From Phoronis australis (lineage: Eukaryota > Phoronida > Phoronidae): a stretch of DNA of 64,000 nucleotides. The stretch covers positions 874,416-938,415 of the forward strand of contig NMRA01000048.1 of assembly GCA_002633005.1 (NCBI GenBank). Reading direction: 5' to 3'. Positions 48,530 through 59,950 of this stretch are shown piece by piece. Each line of letters opens with the position of its first letter. Position 1 is the stretch's first letter. Below the pieces are notes generated by a model. It saw only the letters and a program-made list of their open reading frames with translations. It did no database searches and was not told where the DNA came from. The position numbers were made by a program, and so were the translations under genes.

Positions 48530-48785
48530 CCGAAAAGTGGTCTCAAGTCGTTTCTTTGTCAATCTTGAAATAATTTCAGGAATTAGAAAGTACTGACAGT
48601 TCGTTAGTGCTTGAGACCAGGCTTATAAGATCACGGCATCTGCCAGGTTGATCTGGAGAAATAACGGATATACTGGTTCTCACTAGACTTACCGAGCCCA
48701 GAGACCACTTTTAAGCTACGTAAAGTACAAGACCAGTTCCATAACGGTAAATGTTTTAAACCAAAGTAAATGGCGCTTTAATAGC
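48530..48785. repeat. Foldback repeat family F1, copy
   Basis: The left end 'agtggtctcaagtcgtttct' pairs with the right end 'agaccagttccataacggta'. It contains the internal word 'actgacagttcgtta' seen in the 14985 copy. Confidence 0.5.
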
Positions 48786-48879
48786 TAGTATCAAGTAGAA
48801 TACACGTCAACAATGACTGGCATTTTGTAAGGGAATATTATATATTAGTCGAGTTTTATTCAGTTTGAAAATTGCTCCT

Positions 48880-49320
48880 CGATTTGAAGGGACATTACGC
48901 TTTTGCAATCGAAACTCCTAATTTTGGGATTAATGTTGAATGGGGTAATTTTTGAAGTTCATAACCGTCATCAGAGCTATAAAACAATAGAATACGCTGT
49001 TTTTTTAAAATTTGATTACAAGTAGTCAATTCCCGCCGTTGTCTGGCAGACATTCGCTGAATGTCGCTGAATGTCTACCATTTCAACAGACTCACACCCT
49101 GTTATTTTTACGCGTAGAATTTACCTCAACCGCAGAGCTTTCGGCTGCTATTGCGGAGTCAGGGGATCGATTCCGCTTTAACGTTTATTTTTGTCAATCT
49201 ACTTTTCCCGCTGAGAATGTCCCTTCAATCAGTTTTCCCGTTTAATTACGGATATAGGACCAGTTTCACATGGGAGCACGAGCGAAAATTCGCGCATCCA
49301 CATATATAAAAAATGAATTA
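48880..49320 (+). repeat. Dispersed repeat R3, copy 2
   Basis: Counterpart of 27890-28450, ending 'cgcgcatccacatatataaa', which resembles the hairpin arm that terminates the CTCF-like clusters. Confidence 0.5.
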
Positions 49321-49636
49321 TCAAAAAGTAAATTTTGACTCCCTAACGATTATCTGGGTTTCAGTTTGTGAGCCAAAAGAAAATGCTCCTTTAGCACAGA
49401 ACACTTTCAGTAAATCACACCAAAGGAGAAATATACTGAATACTTCAAACTCGTGCTCAACTGGTCTTTATAGCAATGTAATCCAATGAAAGTGTCCCTA
49501 AAAAGCCCTCTTCATACTTCAAACATAAGTCTTGAATTGTAAAGGTGCACTACGTGAATTGGGTATTTTGTGACACATTCTGCGACTACGTCTTTTCTTC
49601 ATTTCTAAAATCTGTCCATTTAAATGAACCTGTAGC

Positions 49637-49999
49637 CTATCAACATTGGCACAATGTTTCTGTCGGTCCTTTCTTCGGCCATCTTAACATGTTTTTCATG
49701 CGTGCACCCAGCCTAAAGTATAGGGAGCCCCGGGGGCTAGAATTTTTTGGTGTGCGGACCTTTTACTGAAAGAAATCGACGAGGACTAAAAAAAACGGGG
49801 CCACCAGGTTCAGGCCCACAAATCCCGTGGGATTCTGTGGGCTTTTGTCTCGTTTACTCGGACTTTTTGTTTCACTGAGGCGCCCAATTCGCCACATTGG
49901 GTGGCTCGTTCGAGCGCCCATGTTCTTCAAAGAAGGCTGCAACACTTGAAGATGGCTGGAGAAAGGACCTACGGAAACCTTGTGCCAATGTAAATAGGC
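49637..49999. repeat. Foldback with 50-base arms
   Basis: 49637-49686 read in reverse matches 49948-49999 at about 85 percent (for example 'gaaaggacc-ac-gaaac' and 'cttgtgccaatgt'). The loop is about 260 bases. The right arm leads directly into cluster 4. Confidence 0.6.
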
Positions 50000-50009
50000 A
50001 AGAAATTGA

Positions 50010-51105
50010 CAGCTATTTACCAAATTTCATGAAAATCCAAAGATACAAAGGCAAACGCAAAAAAAATAAATTGCGATTAAGAACCACAAGACAATGAGTT
50101 TCAAACATACAGGACAACAAAAAATAATAAAATTGCCAATAAGGGGCACAGCGGTAATCGGATCCATACAAATATCGTCGTTGTCCATTGTCAATTTCAT
50201 ATAAATACACTTGACAAATTTACTTAAGATCCTGCAGAGGGTTTGGGAGACACAGCCAGACGAAAAAAAAACTGCCACAAGGAGGCGCCAAAGTAGTCTG
50301 AGGCCAAAAATAATCAGCCGTCCTCTTAACAGTAGAAACCATACTTAAAGTGGTTTGGTTGAAAGAGGAGCGGACGCCAAAAACAAACTAGAAAACAGTA
50401 AAAATGGCCAGTAGATGGCGCAAAATACGTCGCATCCATTTGAAAACAGGTACATGACATCGTTTCTGTAATAGGAAGCTATTTACCAAATTCATCAAGA
50501 ACTTCAGAAAAAAGGAAAAAAATAAAATTGCGTCTAGGAGGCACAGTGTGCATGGTATACGACGTAATAACGATCCTGCAGAGAGCTTAGGAGATACAAC
50601 CATGAGCGCAAAAAAGCCACTAGGTAGGAGGCATCACATTAGTCGAAGTCATCCGAAAATCAGAGTCGTTTGACATCCTCTTTAAAGTAAGAACATATAT
50701 AACATGCCAATTTTCAAAATCATATTTAGAGTGGTTTGGTTGATAGTGGGGGATACATCGAAAACAGTAAAAAGGGCACTAGGTGGCGCAAAATACCTTA
50801 AATGCATCCAAAAATGGAAAGACCGTGTCATCTCACAAACAGATGCCTATCAAATTTTATGAAAATATGTTGAGGAGCTTTGAAAACAGAGGTAAAGGTA
50901 TACAACTAAAATTGCCACTTGGGAGCACACAGGTAGTCGGATCTGTCCAAAAGTTTATTCATGCTGTCCCATTCACGAAAGCAAGAAAGCAACCCATATG
51001 CAAAACTTCACGAATATCAAAGGGTTTTTTTTGGAGATACAGCAGTGGACGCCAGATGGACAGGGCATAATGCACCTACATTCAAGTGTGTGGGTGCATA
51101 AAAAT
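50010..51105 (+). repeat. Dispersed repeat with CTCF-like core, cluster 4
   Basis: Core motifs at 50138, 50275, 50408, 50531, about 50616 (with a short insertion), 50777 and 50915, for example CCAGTAGATGGCGC (50408) and GCACTAGGTGGCGC (50777). It ends with a hairpin at 51069-51098 and 'gcataaaaa', as cluster 3 does. Confidence 0.75.
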
Positions 51106-51682
51106 GTTGTTACATCACAACCAGGAAGTTTTTACCTTTGTTATTAAAACAGTATCCTTTCATCATAGGTTAACTGCTCATAAATCATACACCAAAAAGT
51201 GTCTGCGACTTTCCCACTGACCACGGATGACTGAGTATGCATCATGTCCAGAACCTATGATAATGGCTCACTTTAATGTCAGTTTTAGTAGTAAGAGTTA
51301 AGCTAGTCAAATAGCTGATTGCTTGCTGCCCTTTTGATCACAAAAAGATGCACATGTCATGTTGGTGTCCCGACAAGAGATCAATTTGAAAAAATAGCAC
51401 AGCACCATAATATTTGTAAAATCTAAAATATCAGAAGTAGGTCACTATCCACTCACCTATTGTGTGTTGTGTGTTAAGTTGCGTAGCTAATTACGTTTAG
51501 GTTTTCGATTATCCCGGACAAAGACCAATCAAACTGGAAGGAACTAATGAGTGAGTCAGACATGGGCTAGAATACTAACAACATCTGCAGTGGATGATAA
51601 CTAAAAATATATTTAAAAAACTCCTAAGCATTGCATTTATTGTCAATGCTATTAACTAAATGGGACTATTACATCAAAGGTT
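51106..51682. other. GTF2E2 3' flank
   Basis: AT-rich. The minus-strand poly(A) signal AATAAA is at 51636-51641, about 40 bases after the GTF2E2 stop. Nothing else is seen. Confidence 0.5.
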
Positions 51683-54600
51683 TCATTTCTCAGTATAATC
51701 TTCCAAGACACCAGCCAAATGTTCATTTAACTTCTTGAATGTCTTGTTCCGTTTCCCGCCTTTTCTCCGTTTCTGAACAGGAGCGACTTTCTTTATGCCA
51801 AAGTCTTGCATGGAAGATATACCCTGCTTATTCAAATACTCGTCTATCTTATCCTCGTCTACACCGTCAACCGCAACACTCCTCCACAGTTTTTGCAGTT
51901 CTTCATCTACCGAAAACTGATGGCTTTGGTCATTATAAAACAGGACTTTCTTTTTGGTTGACGGTGTTGTTATCTCAACTGCATGCCCATGTTTTATTAA
52001 GCCTTCCACTCTTTTTTGGGCCTCAGGTAAAGACTCTTCAATATCCTCATAAGCGATACCTGAAAGACATAAAAACAAGATTCAATCTGTATGTAATTGT
52101 GTAGTTACAAAGCAGCGTGTTGACGTCGTATGTTAGTCACATCAGATTACAGGTAAGTCTAAAAAGATCTGTCTGCACGGCAAGTCCCTGGTTCAAATCC
52201 TGGTAGAGACAGGAATCTTCTCAAACTTTAGTATAGGTCACGTCATAATTCCCCCTTTAACAAGAAATGTCGACCTCATATTACAATAGCTCCTAATTAT
52301 ATAAATTCTAGTCATTTAAGGTGTGTAAAGAAAATGTACGAAGGTCCTTCATGCCATTTGATTTTTTACTATTAAGACAATTCGAGTGACGAAATTCGTT
52401 GATGCTAAAGAATTTTAAACATTCATAAATAAAAAACAAAAAATTTTCAATTCATTACCTGACTATCGTATATCTGGAAAACATTTGATGGAAGGAATTA
52501 TTTTTAACGTATCTGACATTATTCACGGGCTAATGAAATATTAAAATGTTAGAAAGAGAACGTGTTTTGAACAAAAGAACATCTAGCCTGTTCATAACTA
52601 TGAAAATGTTAACAAGTAATTAAACTCAATTACGTAAGCATTATTAGCAAGCGTTTAACGTACCTGACTGTGTTAGTGTTTTCGATGTTAACAGGTAGTA
52701 CTATTAACTATTACAGTACTTAAATTTGATTAACTATCGTCTTATTGACGTACTTGACACACAAGCACAAAGTATAAAACTTATTTAAAAGTACTGGACA
52801 TAAGCATAATAGGCTTACAGCTAACACAAATGTAATTGAATTTCTAACTTGCACTAGTCTACGTCAGAGTCAGAGTCAAGATAACAGTAATCCTCGTTAC
52901 GCAGTCTGAACTGCCGTCTGCTTCTGCTACAGGATGTGGGCTCTTCGATTTTACAAACAATCTGGTTCAGTTGACACTTGCTATGTTCTGGTTTTTCTGG
53001 CCACCGGAATAATCTACAATCTCTTTTGCCCATCACTTCTTCTAAAAATGAAACTTCCACAATACCTCCGTCATTTCCTACAATTTTGCCAGAATAAACG
53101 GCATCGTCGCACTCGACAAGAGCAAAACTGTCAATCACTAGGATGTCAATTGTGTCGCTTTATCTGTGTTCTTCTACTTCTACATTTGTTTCCATTATTT
53201 TCACTCTTTCTCTCTTTCCTCGCTCTGATCATTTTCTTCTCTTTCTTTTCTTGGTGATTTCAGCTTTCCATTGTGCACATGGCTCTCTGCTCAAGCATTT
53301 CTTACAGTAACAAAATACTTCCCAGTTGAAAAGCTTGGTTCCTATTAGGAACAGAGCGTGTAACTTCATTGTTCCTGAAATTGTGTTTGGTTTTCTGGAC
53401 TCCATCCCCTTGCCGCTTTCCTCATACTCTGCTGCCTAATAAAATACATATTGGATGCTTTATGCGTTGCTGCTTGCCCATTGGAAAAAGTCCCTGTCGC
53501 GCCCCGAGTCTGAGGCCTGGCGTTTGGCAACCCCACCTAGGCCATCCAGGGCCCCTTACCATGGCCAGCTTCAAAGTAATTCCACCTGGCTTTTGCGTTG
53601 AAGATGTCTGTGTGATTATGGACAATCTCAATTTGTTTCTGTATTGGGAGGATGGACTGTTTGTCCAGTAGTTAATAACTTTCAGGTCAGGCAGCAAGAT
53701 TTTCAGTTCTGGCATAAGCTTCTTGAGGATTGTGTGTACAGCAGTGGAGTTATGGTTTGTTACATAGGCGGATGCCCCAAAAAATAAAACAGCAAGAGCG
53801 TAGGGAAATGTTGAGTTTATTAATTAACCCCGGTAATTAACATTATACGGCGGAAAAAAGATTGAAATGTGTGCAGTTTTAGTGTTTGGGGGGAGGGGGG
53901 TCTCAGATCCAATTTCAAGTGTCATATTCGGAACACGGCTAATAGTAACGGAACTATGGCTAAGTATAGGCTCTCCTGCGCACTATGACTCCCTTTCTCC
54001 GTCGTCTGCTTCACTGTGCAATGAAGAAAATTACTTCATTTTTTAAAGAAAATGGAATCTGAGTGACAATGAAAAAAACAGAAGCTGCTGATAAGATGTG
54101 AATTTTAATCGAAGCCTTAGTGAATCCCTCAGAAACTCACAATTCTCTCTTTGTCAAACCTTAAGACGATTTCCAAAGCAATCGCGTCATTAATGCCAAC
54201 ACAAAATAACGGATTTGGTCTTTTGGGCAATTGAAGACTATTTTAAATACAACAAATTTGTTAGGAACTGATTGCACAAAATATAAAAAGTGTAATAAAC
54301 ATTTCAAAAAGAAGTAGGTTTCGCGCGCAAACGCTGTGGACCATAAACAAGTAGGTCTCTTAGTATCAAATTACCAGCGAAATTCGTGGTGGTATAGTGG
54401 TAAAGCATGCGTGCTCTAAACGCCAGGTCGTGAGTTCGAGTCTGTGGTAATTGCAGTTTTTCAAGATTGACACGTTCTCCGTGTTTTTTATTTCTTTGCC
54501 TTTTTTTCTTGGATAATACTTCAGGAGTCAAGGAAAATGCTCGATTTTTAGACAAAAAACAGAAAAATTTTCCTGGGCGGGAGGGAAGCAAACCCCCCTC

Positions 54601-57549
54601 CTGACCTCCCCCCATTCGGTGCTATGCGCATCTACATTACAATCAGGCTTTGTGCAAATGTTTACAGACAAAATGTTGGCCCCCCATGTAATATCCTAGA
54701 TCCGCCACTGTGTTACCTCAGAAACAAAAATGGAAGTTCTTGTGTTACAGTACTTCCTTTCTATAGTATACGATGACAGGGTGGACAGTAACTGCTGTAC
54801 AGTTCCAGTAAGTGCTTTGTATTTCATCCGCATTGCTACATGTGAAGTTTTCTGCAAAATCCATGTGCACAAGCATTTCATTTTGTGGCAGATCAGCCTT
54901 TAGTTCTCAGATAGCCTAGTATTGAGTTTTAACTCTGGATACATGTTGCAAAAATTCTTTGTACTGATGTTGCATATGGGTTTTAAATTCGTCTTGTGCC
55001 AGGCTTGTCTTCGCTATGTTCATTTTCTTTTTTCCGTCTACTTCTACTCGTTTCCATTCTTCAAATTCCACATTGTCCTGCAAAGTGCCGTCTATCATTT
55101 CTCTCATTTTGTCTTCAATTACATTCTTGCTCACTGTTTCAGCGTTTGGCGAAATTTCAATCCCAAGAGACCACAGATATTTTAGCTTCATAGCGAAATT
55201 CTAATGTTTGCTACAGACAACTATTTCTAGTTATCAGTTTAGTGAGTAGAATGTATTTGGGACGAAGGCGGCAAAAGACAGCATCGGAAATTTTTATGTC
55301 TGGATTTTCTGATGTTAACTTTCCGTGTACGTAAGTTTGTCAAGTAATCACTTAGTACACGAGTTTGGTGTTTTTCACTCATGGTTCCAATTTCTGTTTT
55401 CTTGCAGTCATTCTTCCCAGGTATATTCACGCTGTTGTCATCTCTTTCCATGAAGTTGACTACACGTTTCTTGATCACTTCTCGACTTTCAGCAAATTTT
55501 CTCTTTCTGGACACAGCAATGGTTCTTTTTGTTCTAGCGCTTTTCAATACACTGCAGGCTAAGCCCGTTTCTTTGCTCATCATTTCAATAGATCTGTGTT
55601 TTCTTATAAAGCTCCCCCTGATGACATTTGCGATCACTCGCCCTTTCTTTTGCGTTGTTTTTCGCTTTTGACAATTTGATCTCAGCAATCATAGCGTTTG
55701 TCATAACTAGCTTTTTCTTAATGCTGTTAAAAAACTTTTCTGGGTGTAAGGCTTGTAAGCCCGAGTTTGCATATATCTGCATTTGACTTTGATTTTGGTG
55801 TGCCTTTTGTCTGTTCATTTGATATTGTACTTTGTTTGGCTGACTACTGGTTTGCTTTTGCAATTCTTTCATTTCGCTTTCAAAGCTTTTTGTTCTCTCT
55901 GGTGAGTTTGATTAATTTTTGTTCCAGAGTACTTATTCTGGCAGCTGTTCGTAGTGCTTTAGACCTTTTCTGTGATCTTTTTCTTAGTTCGAAGTTTAAT
56001 TTAACTATCATTGATTGGCACCCAGACACAGTTGTTGAACTTTCAAATGATGCTCCCTCACCACTGTTATCATTATTTTCTTGTTCATTTTATTTCGATT
56101 GTTGTGTACGTTTCTTAATGTTTTCCCAACTTTGTCTTTTAAAAGTTCTGTTTTCTCTCTTAATTCACACTGTTTTGCCTCAATTAGAGCAGTAATAGGA
56201 AGTTTGTACTGTTTGGTTCATTGCCTTTCCTTTTTTAGAAAATCTTTGTCATTCAATTTTTTCTCTATACTCTTTTTGGTACTGGGCCCTCATTTTGCCC
56301 ATCTGTGAGTATGTCAGGTACGTTAACAAACGAGTCATGTACGTTAGTTGGTGTTTACATATGTGTCACGTATTTATTTTTTATCAATTGGTGAAAATAT
56401 TTGTGTTGAAATAGCTAACAATTTGTCTTCATATTGGAATAATTTTGTAAACTTAAATGCTATTCTTACCTCGATTATGTTTGATTTATTTTTAGCGTGA
56501 GACGTTTAAAAGAAGACAACGCTTCCCGCGCAGTAATCAGGAATAGTAACATGCTTCCTACACGTGTAAACAATAGTGTGTATGCCTTTGCGCCTATTTT
56601 CAGCACAATGAAATGAGCGTAGGCGACTATAATGCATGTGACGCTTTGAATTCAATTGTTGTTCACGTCCTTGACTTTAATGTACTTGACGGTCACTTTT
56701 TATTTTTATATTTCTCAATCAACTGTTGTATGGTAAACATTTAGTTTACTGGCCGTGGCCAAAATGATACTCCTACATTTTCCTGAAGATTTTTGTGCTT
56801 TGACCACGAATTTCTTGCGAACTCAGTGAAGCAGGACACTGTAAATGGTATTGAGAGAAGGAACAATTCCTCATGGTTTGTTGAACATCTGTTTTCTGTA
56901 AATTTATTGAGCTTTGTGTTTGCTATGGACGGCTGAAGTGAAGCACCCATGGAATTTCTAGTTCAGAGTGTCATACCTTGTAGTATTATATAGTGTATTG
57001 TGGACGATCAGAAGCTGAGGATGCCTGTACACCGGAAGCACTTTCACAACAGTATATTGCATACATACCTCCCAAGCCTTGTTGATCAAATTTATCGAGA
57101 AGGCGCAATAAAGCCTTTCTACTTCGAATGTTGAACTTTGGCTTATAAGCAAACTTGTCACCATCAATAACTTCAATTTTCGGATTGTTCTGCAATGCCT
57201 CTGTCTTCAGCCAATGCCTTATTTTTCCAGAAACGTCCAACTGCTTGCTTTCATCGAGGATTTCTTCCATAGTTAGTTCATGGCAAAATCCTTGTTGGTG
57301 GCGTGTTTTCATGAAATTAACAATTTTTCTTAAAACACCAAATTTGTACTGGGAGCTTCCTTGATGTGTCTTGTAGTCGAACGAAACCAGCTTGTCTTGA
57401 GCTGGTTTTGGTTTATGAAAAGCCGACTTCGATTTCTTTTTATACAAAGAATCCTCTGTTTTTAGCTTTTTAGGCTTGGCTTCGACAGTTGGTTGAGCTA
57501 ACGCTCTTTTTTTGAAAAGCTCTCTTTCTTTTAAAAGCGCTGGGTCCAT
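51683..57549 (-). CDS. GTF2E2: General transcription factor IIE subunit beta
   Basis: Two exons: 57549-57069 (phase 1 out, donor GGAG|gtatgt) and 52059-51683 (acceptor tctttcag, stop TAA), 285 residues; human TFIIE-beta is 291. It works with TFIIE-alpha at the Pol II pre-initiation complex to recruit TFIIH and open the promoter. It starts [16 protein letters not shown], close to the vertebrate protein. Next come a Lys-rich stretch, the winged-helix region ([19 protein letters not shown], then [20 protein letters not shown]), and the C-terminal segment [26 protein letters not shown] and [11 protein letters not shown]. The open frame continues upstream to 57717, but homology picks the Met at 57549. 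Complete and apparently functional. Confidence 0.95.
52854..56310 (-). pseudogene. Decayed copy of a widespread invertebrate gene family, in the GTF2E2 intron
   Basis: Minus-strand fragments in the right order across several frames: a basic coiled region near 56300-55880; [84 protein letters not shown] and [20 protein letters not shown]; and a still open 94-codon end at 53138-52854 ([15 protein letters not shown]). I recognise these words from a family of uncharacterised, often multi-copy proteins of cnidarians and other invertebrates, probably transposon-derived (from memory, not checked). Many stops and frameshifts show decay. A TIR element at 53763-54710 splits it. Confidence 0.7.
53763..54710. 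mobile_element. TIR element family A, long copy inside the pseudogene
   Basis: Starts CATAGGCGGAT and ends with the inverse of CAGTGGCGGAT. Flanked by the perfect 5-base duplication TGTTA (53758-53762 and 54711-54715). It is 948 bases and is the inverted counterpart of 34791-35758. The plus strand at 54385-54445 carries the tRNA-like A-box (gtggtatagtggtaaagcat) and B-box (gtgagttcgagtc). Confidence 0.85.
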
Positions 57550-58000
57550 TTTGAGTCGTAGCAAGTCGATAAATCGTCGATATATGAAAAGTGAGCGATC
57601 CCTTTCTCGACTTATTTCACTGATAGGACGCAGACATATTTTTTCCAAAACGAGACAAGTTTTACGGAAGTTGTCGAGCCTTGGTCGGAGGAAGCCGCTT
57701 GATAAAACATGACCCACATCCGGGTGACCTCATACTTTCAAAATGGAGTTGAGTTGTTGCTAGTTGTCTGGGAATGCATACAAGAAAGATGAATTTTGTC
57801 ATGTCACCGTCATAGAGATAGCATTTGATTCACTTTTTGAGTCTGGAACTATTATTTAGATTCATCTTGTTCACGATTCATAAAATTTTTGGTTACAGAG
57901 AAAAATATCCACCCTTGTCAAGTTGACGTTGACAAGACTTTGCCACATAGTTTTCATTGGCAACCGGCGATTAAGCAAGAGTTCCTTGACTAGCGGTAGG
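57550..58000. promoter_or_regulatory. Probable bidirectional promoter GTF2E2 / IFT140, with X-box candidate
   Basis: Upstream of the GTF2E2 start and possibly including the IFT140 leader, whose first donor may be 'agcg|gtaggt' near 57995. At 57950-57964, GTTTTC-ATT-GGCAAC fits the RFX X-box layout (two half sites, 3-base spacer). The right half is perfect and the left has two mismatches. RFX factors drive intraflagellar transport genes. Confidence 0.4.
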
Positions 58001-59938
58001 TAAATATCAATGTTTTGCTGTATGAGTGAGCAGTGTTAAGTAGGTTGGGATACTTAATTGTACTTTTTGTCTGTGTTAATTAAAACCTTTGAGGGTCGCT
58101 TCAGGGTAAGACTGTTATTTTCAATGACAAGTTGTTATCAATTTATTATTTATGATTAGCTTCAAATGCCTGTCAGTGTCAGTGTCACTTGGTATTAGTT
58201 GGGTGGTGGGAAGTGATGCTGTCAGAGATTGACTGTGGGTTTGTTTAAAACGAAGCTATGCTTTGAGACAGTGCATAGATGGAGAGAGAGTGATTAAATC
58301 TAGTAATTGATTTAATATATGATAACCACTAATTAGACAAGTGAGACCCGCTGTTAATTAAGTAATCAACTACAAAGAGTAACTACCCTACCGCCCTGAA
58401 TGTCGATCTTCTTAATTTCAGCCCATATTATAATCTACTTATTTAGCAATTGGCTAATAAAAACCACATGATCTTATCAAATCATATCATCAATATCACA
58501 ATTTGCTCTCAGAAATTTCTACAATCTATAGAGTGATTTGACCCAGAACCAAAGTAGTAAACACCATATAAAAATAGATTTTGACGTTAAAATACATGTC
58601 AGCAAGTTTGACCCCATGGCCCATGATTTAAAAGTACATATGCACAAATTTTGGGCAACTTAAAATGGATCTATTCTTACTAATTACTTAATCAATATCT
58701 ATTCTGACATGCAAATTGGTACTTGATGAGAAAAGAAGTCACAAGCGTCAGCATCTGCTGTCACATATAAAATTCTGACACTAAGACATAAATCTGTAAT
58801 ACAACTCAATACAAACTAGCCAGCCTACTAGCTGTATGAAGACTGTCGTCAAAATACAGCTAGGTACCACTGTGTGTATTTCGGAAATTGCACACAGCCA
58901 GGGTAGTTGTGAAACTTGTATCAACATGTATAGCTAAAGACCGGACGTGGTGCATGCAAAATCTGGGAATCAACCGACACCTTGCCCGTTACAGCCGTTT
59001 AAGTGAAAAACAATGCAATAAACATCATTTTCTTGCGTAACTCTCCGCCTTTTCTAACAATGAAAAGTATGTCGTTGCTTTGAAAACGATACGGTCGTGT
59101 CACGCGCACGCGCCATTTCCTAAATTTTTGCGACATCTCTCGGGAGATGATGATGGCTTGGCAGCAGCAAAATTTCTTCTGAAATTCGGTTTTCGGTATC
59201 AAAATTCTGAAAACTTATAATGAAGTGAAACCAGTTCCGATAATTTGTTGTGACATGTACGCAACCTCGTGAAAGAAGAACAGTTGATTTAAGAATCGGA
59301 GAAAAAAGGAACTGACCAATAGGTGACGCAATATTTCATGGCGCTGAAAGCCGTCACTAAAGATTGCTTCACAACTTTAGCAGCAGAATAACGGTAGAAC
59401 GCCATTTTTTTCCAAAGCATTTAAATAATTTAGTTTACTCAAGGAAGACTGTAGTTTTTAATGACACTAATTTCGTGTCAGATTTTATCTTACCACTTTT
59501 TTACCCACATCGGTGCAAATCTGTATATTTATGAACAGCTTTGTACCAAGGCTAAATACAAACATGGAGTCGTCAGCAACCTGCGATATGTCAATAGTGG
59601 GGTAAAAGTTGGCAATACTTCCTTTTGGTGGTTTCAGACACTGATTTTGAGAACGAGACAAACTTCTGATATTTAATTAATTAATCTGGTTCTGATAATT
59701 AATTAATGAATCTGGTTCTGATAATTAATTAATGAATCTGGTTCTGATAATCAGGAACCACTAAAGTGATGAATGTGCTGAAATTTAAATAACATTTGAA
59801 TAAAATGAATCTGGCTTTTGCATTGGTATAGTCTTTGTCTTGAACATGGGTGCCAAATTTCTATTAACAAGGGCATGTATGCCAAGCTTGTGGGACACAA
59901 GCTTAACTGAATCAAAGCAATATTGATGTCATTTTTCA
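58001..59938. other. Probable first intron of IFT140
   Basis: AT-rich, no coding signal. At 59674-59760 a unit of about 30 bases (with 'aatctggttctgataattaa') is repeated three times. Confidence 0.4.
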
Positions 59939-59950
59939 GAGTAGCCAGTC

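Noticed and set aside
52171-52210. tRNA gene (B-box GGTTCAAATCC)
   Set aside because: No A-box or cloverleaf could be found around it; at most a SINE remnant.
55365-56308. Phe/Leu/Ser-rich plus-strand frames
   Set aside because: They are antisense to the Lys-rich pseudogene in the GTF2E2 intron.
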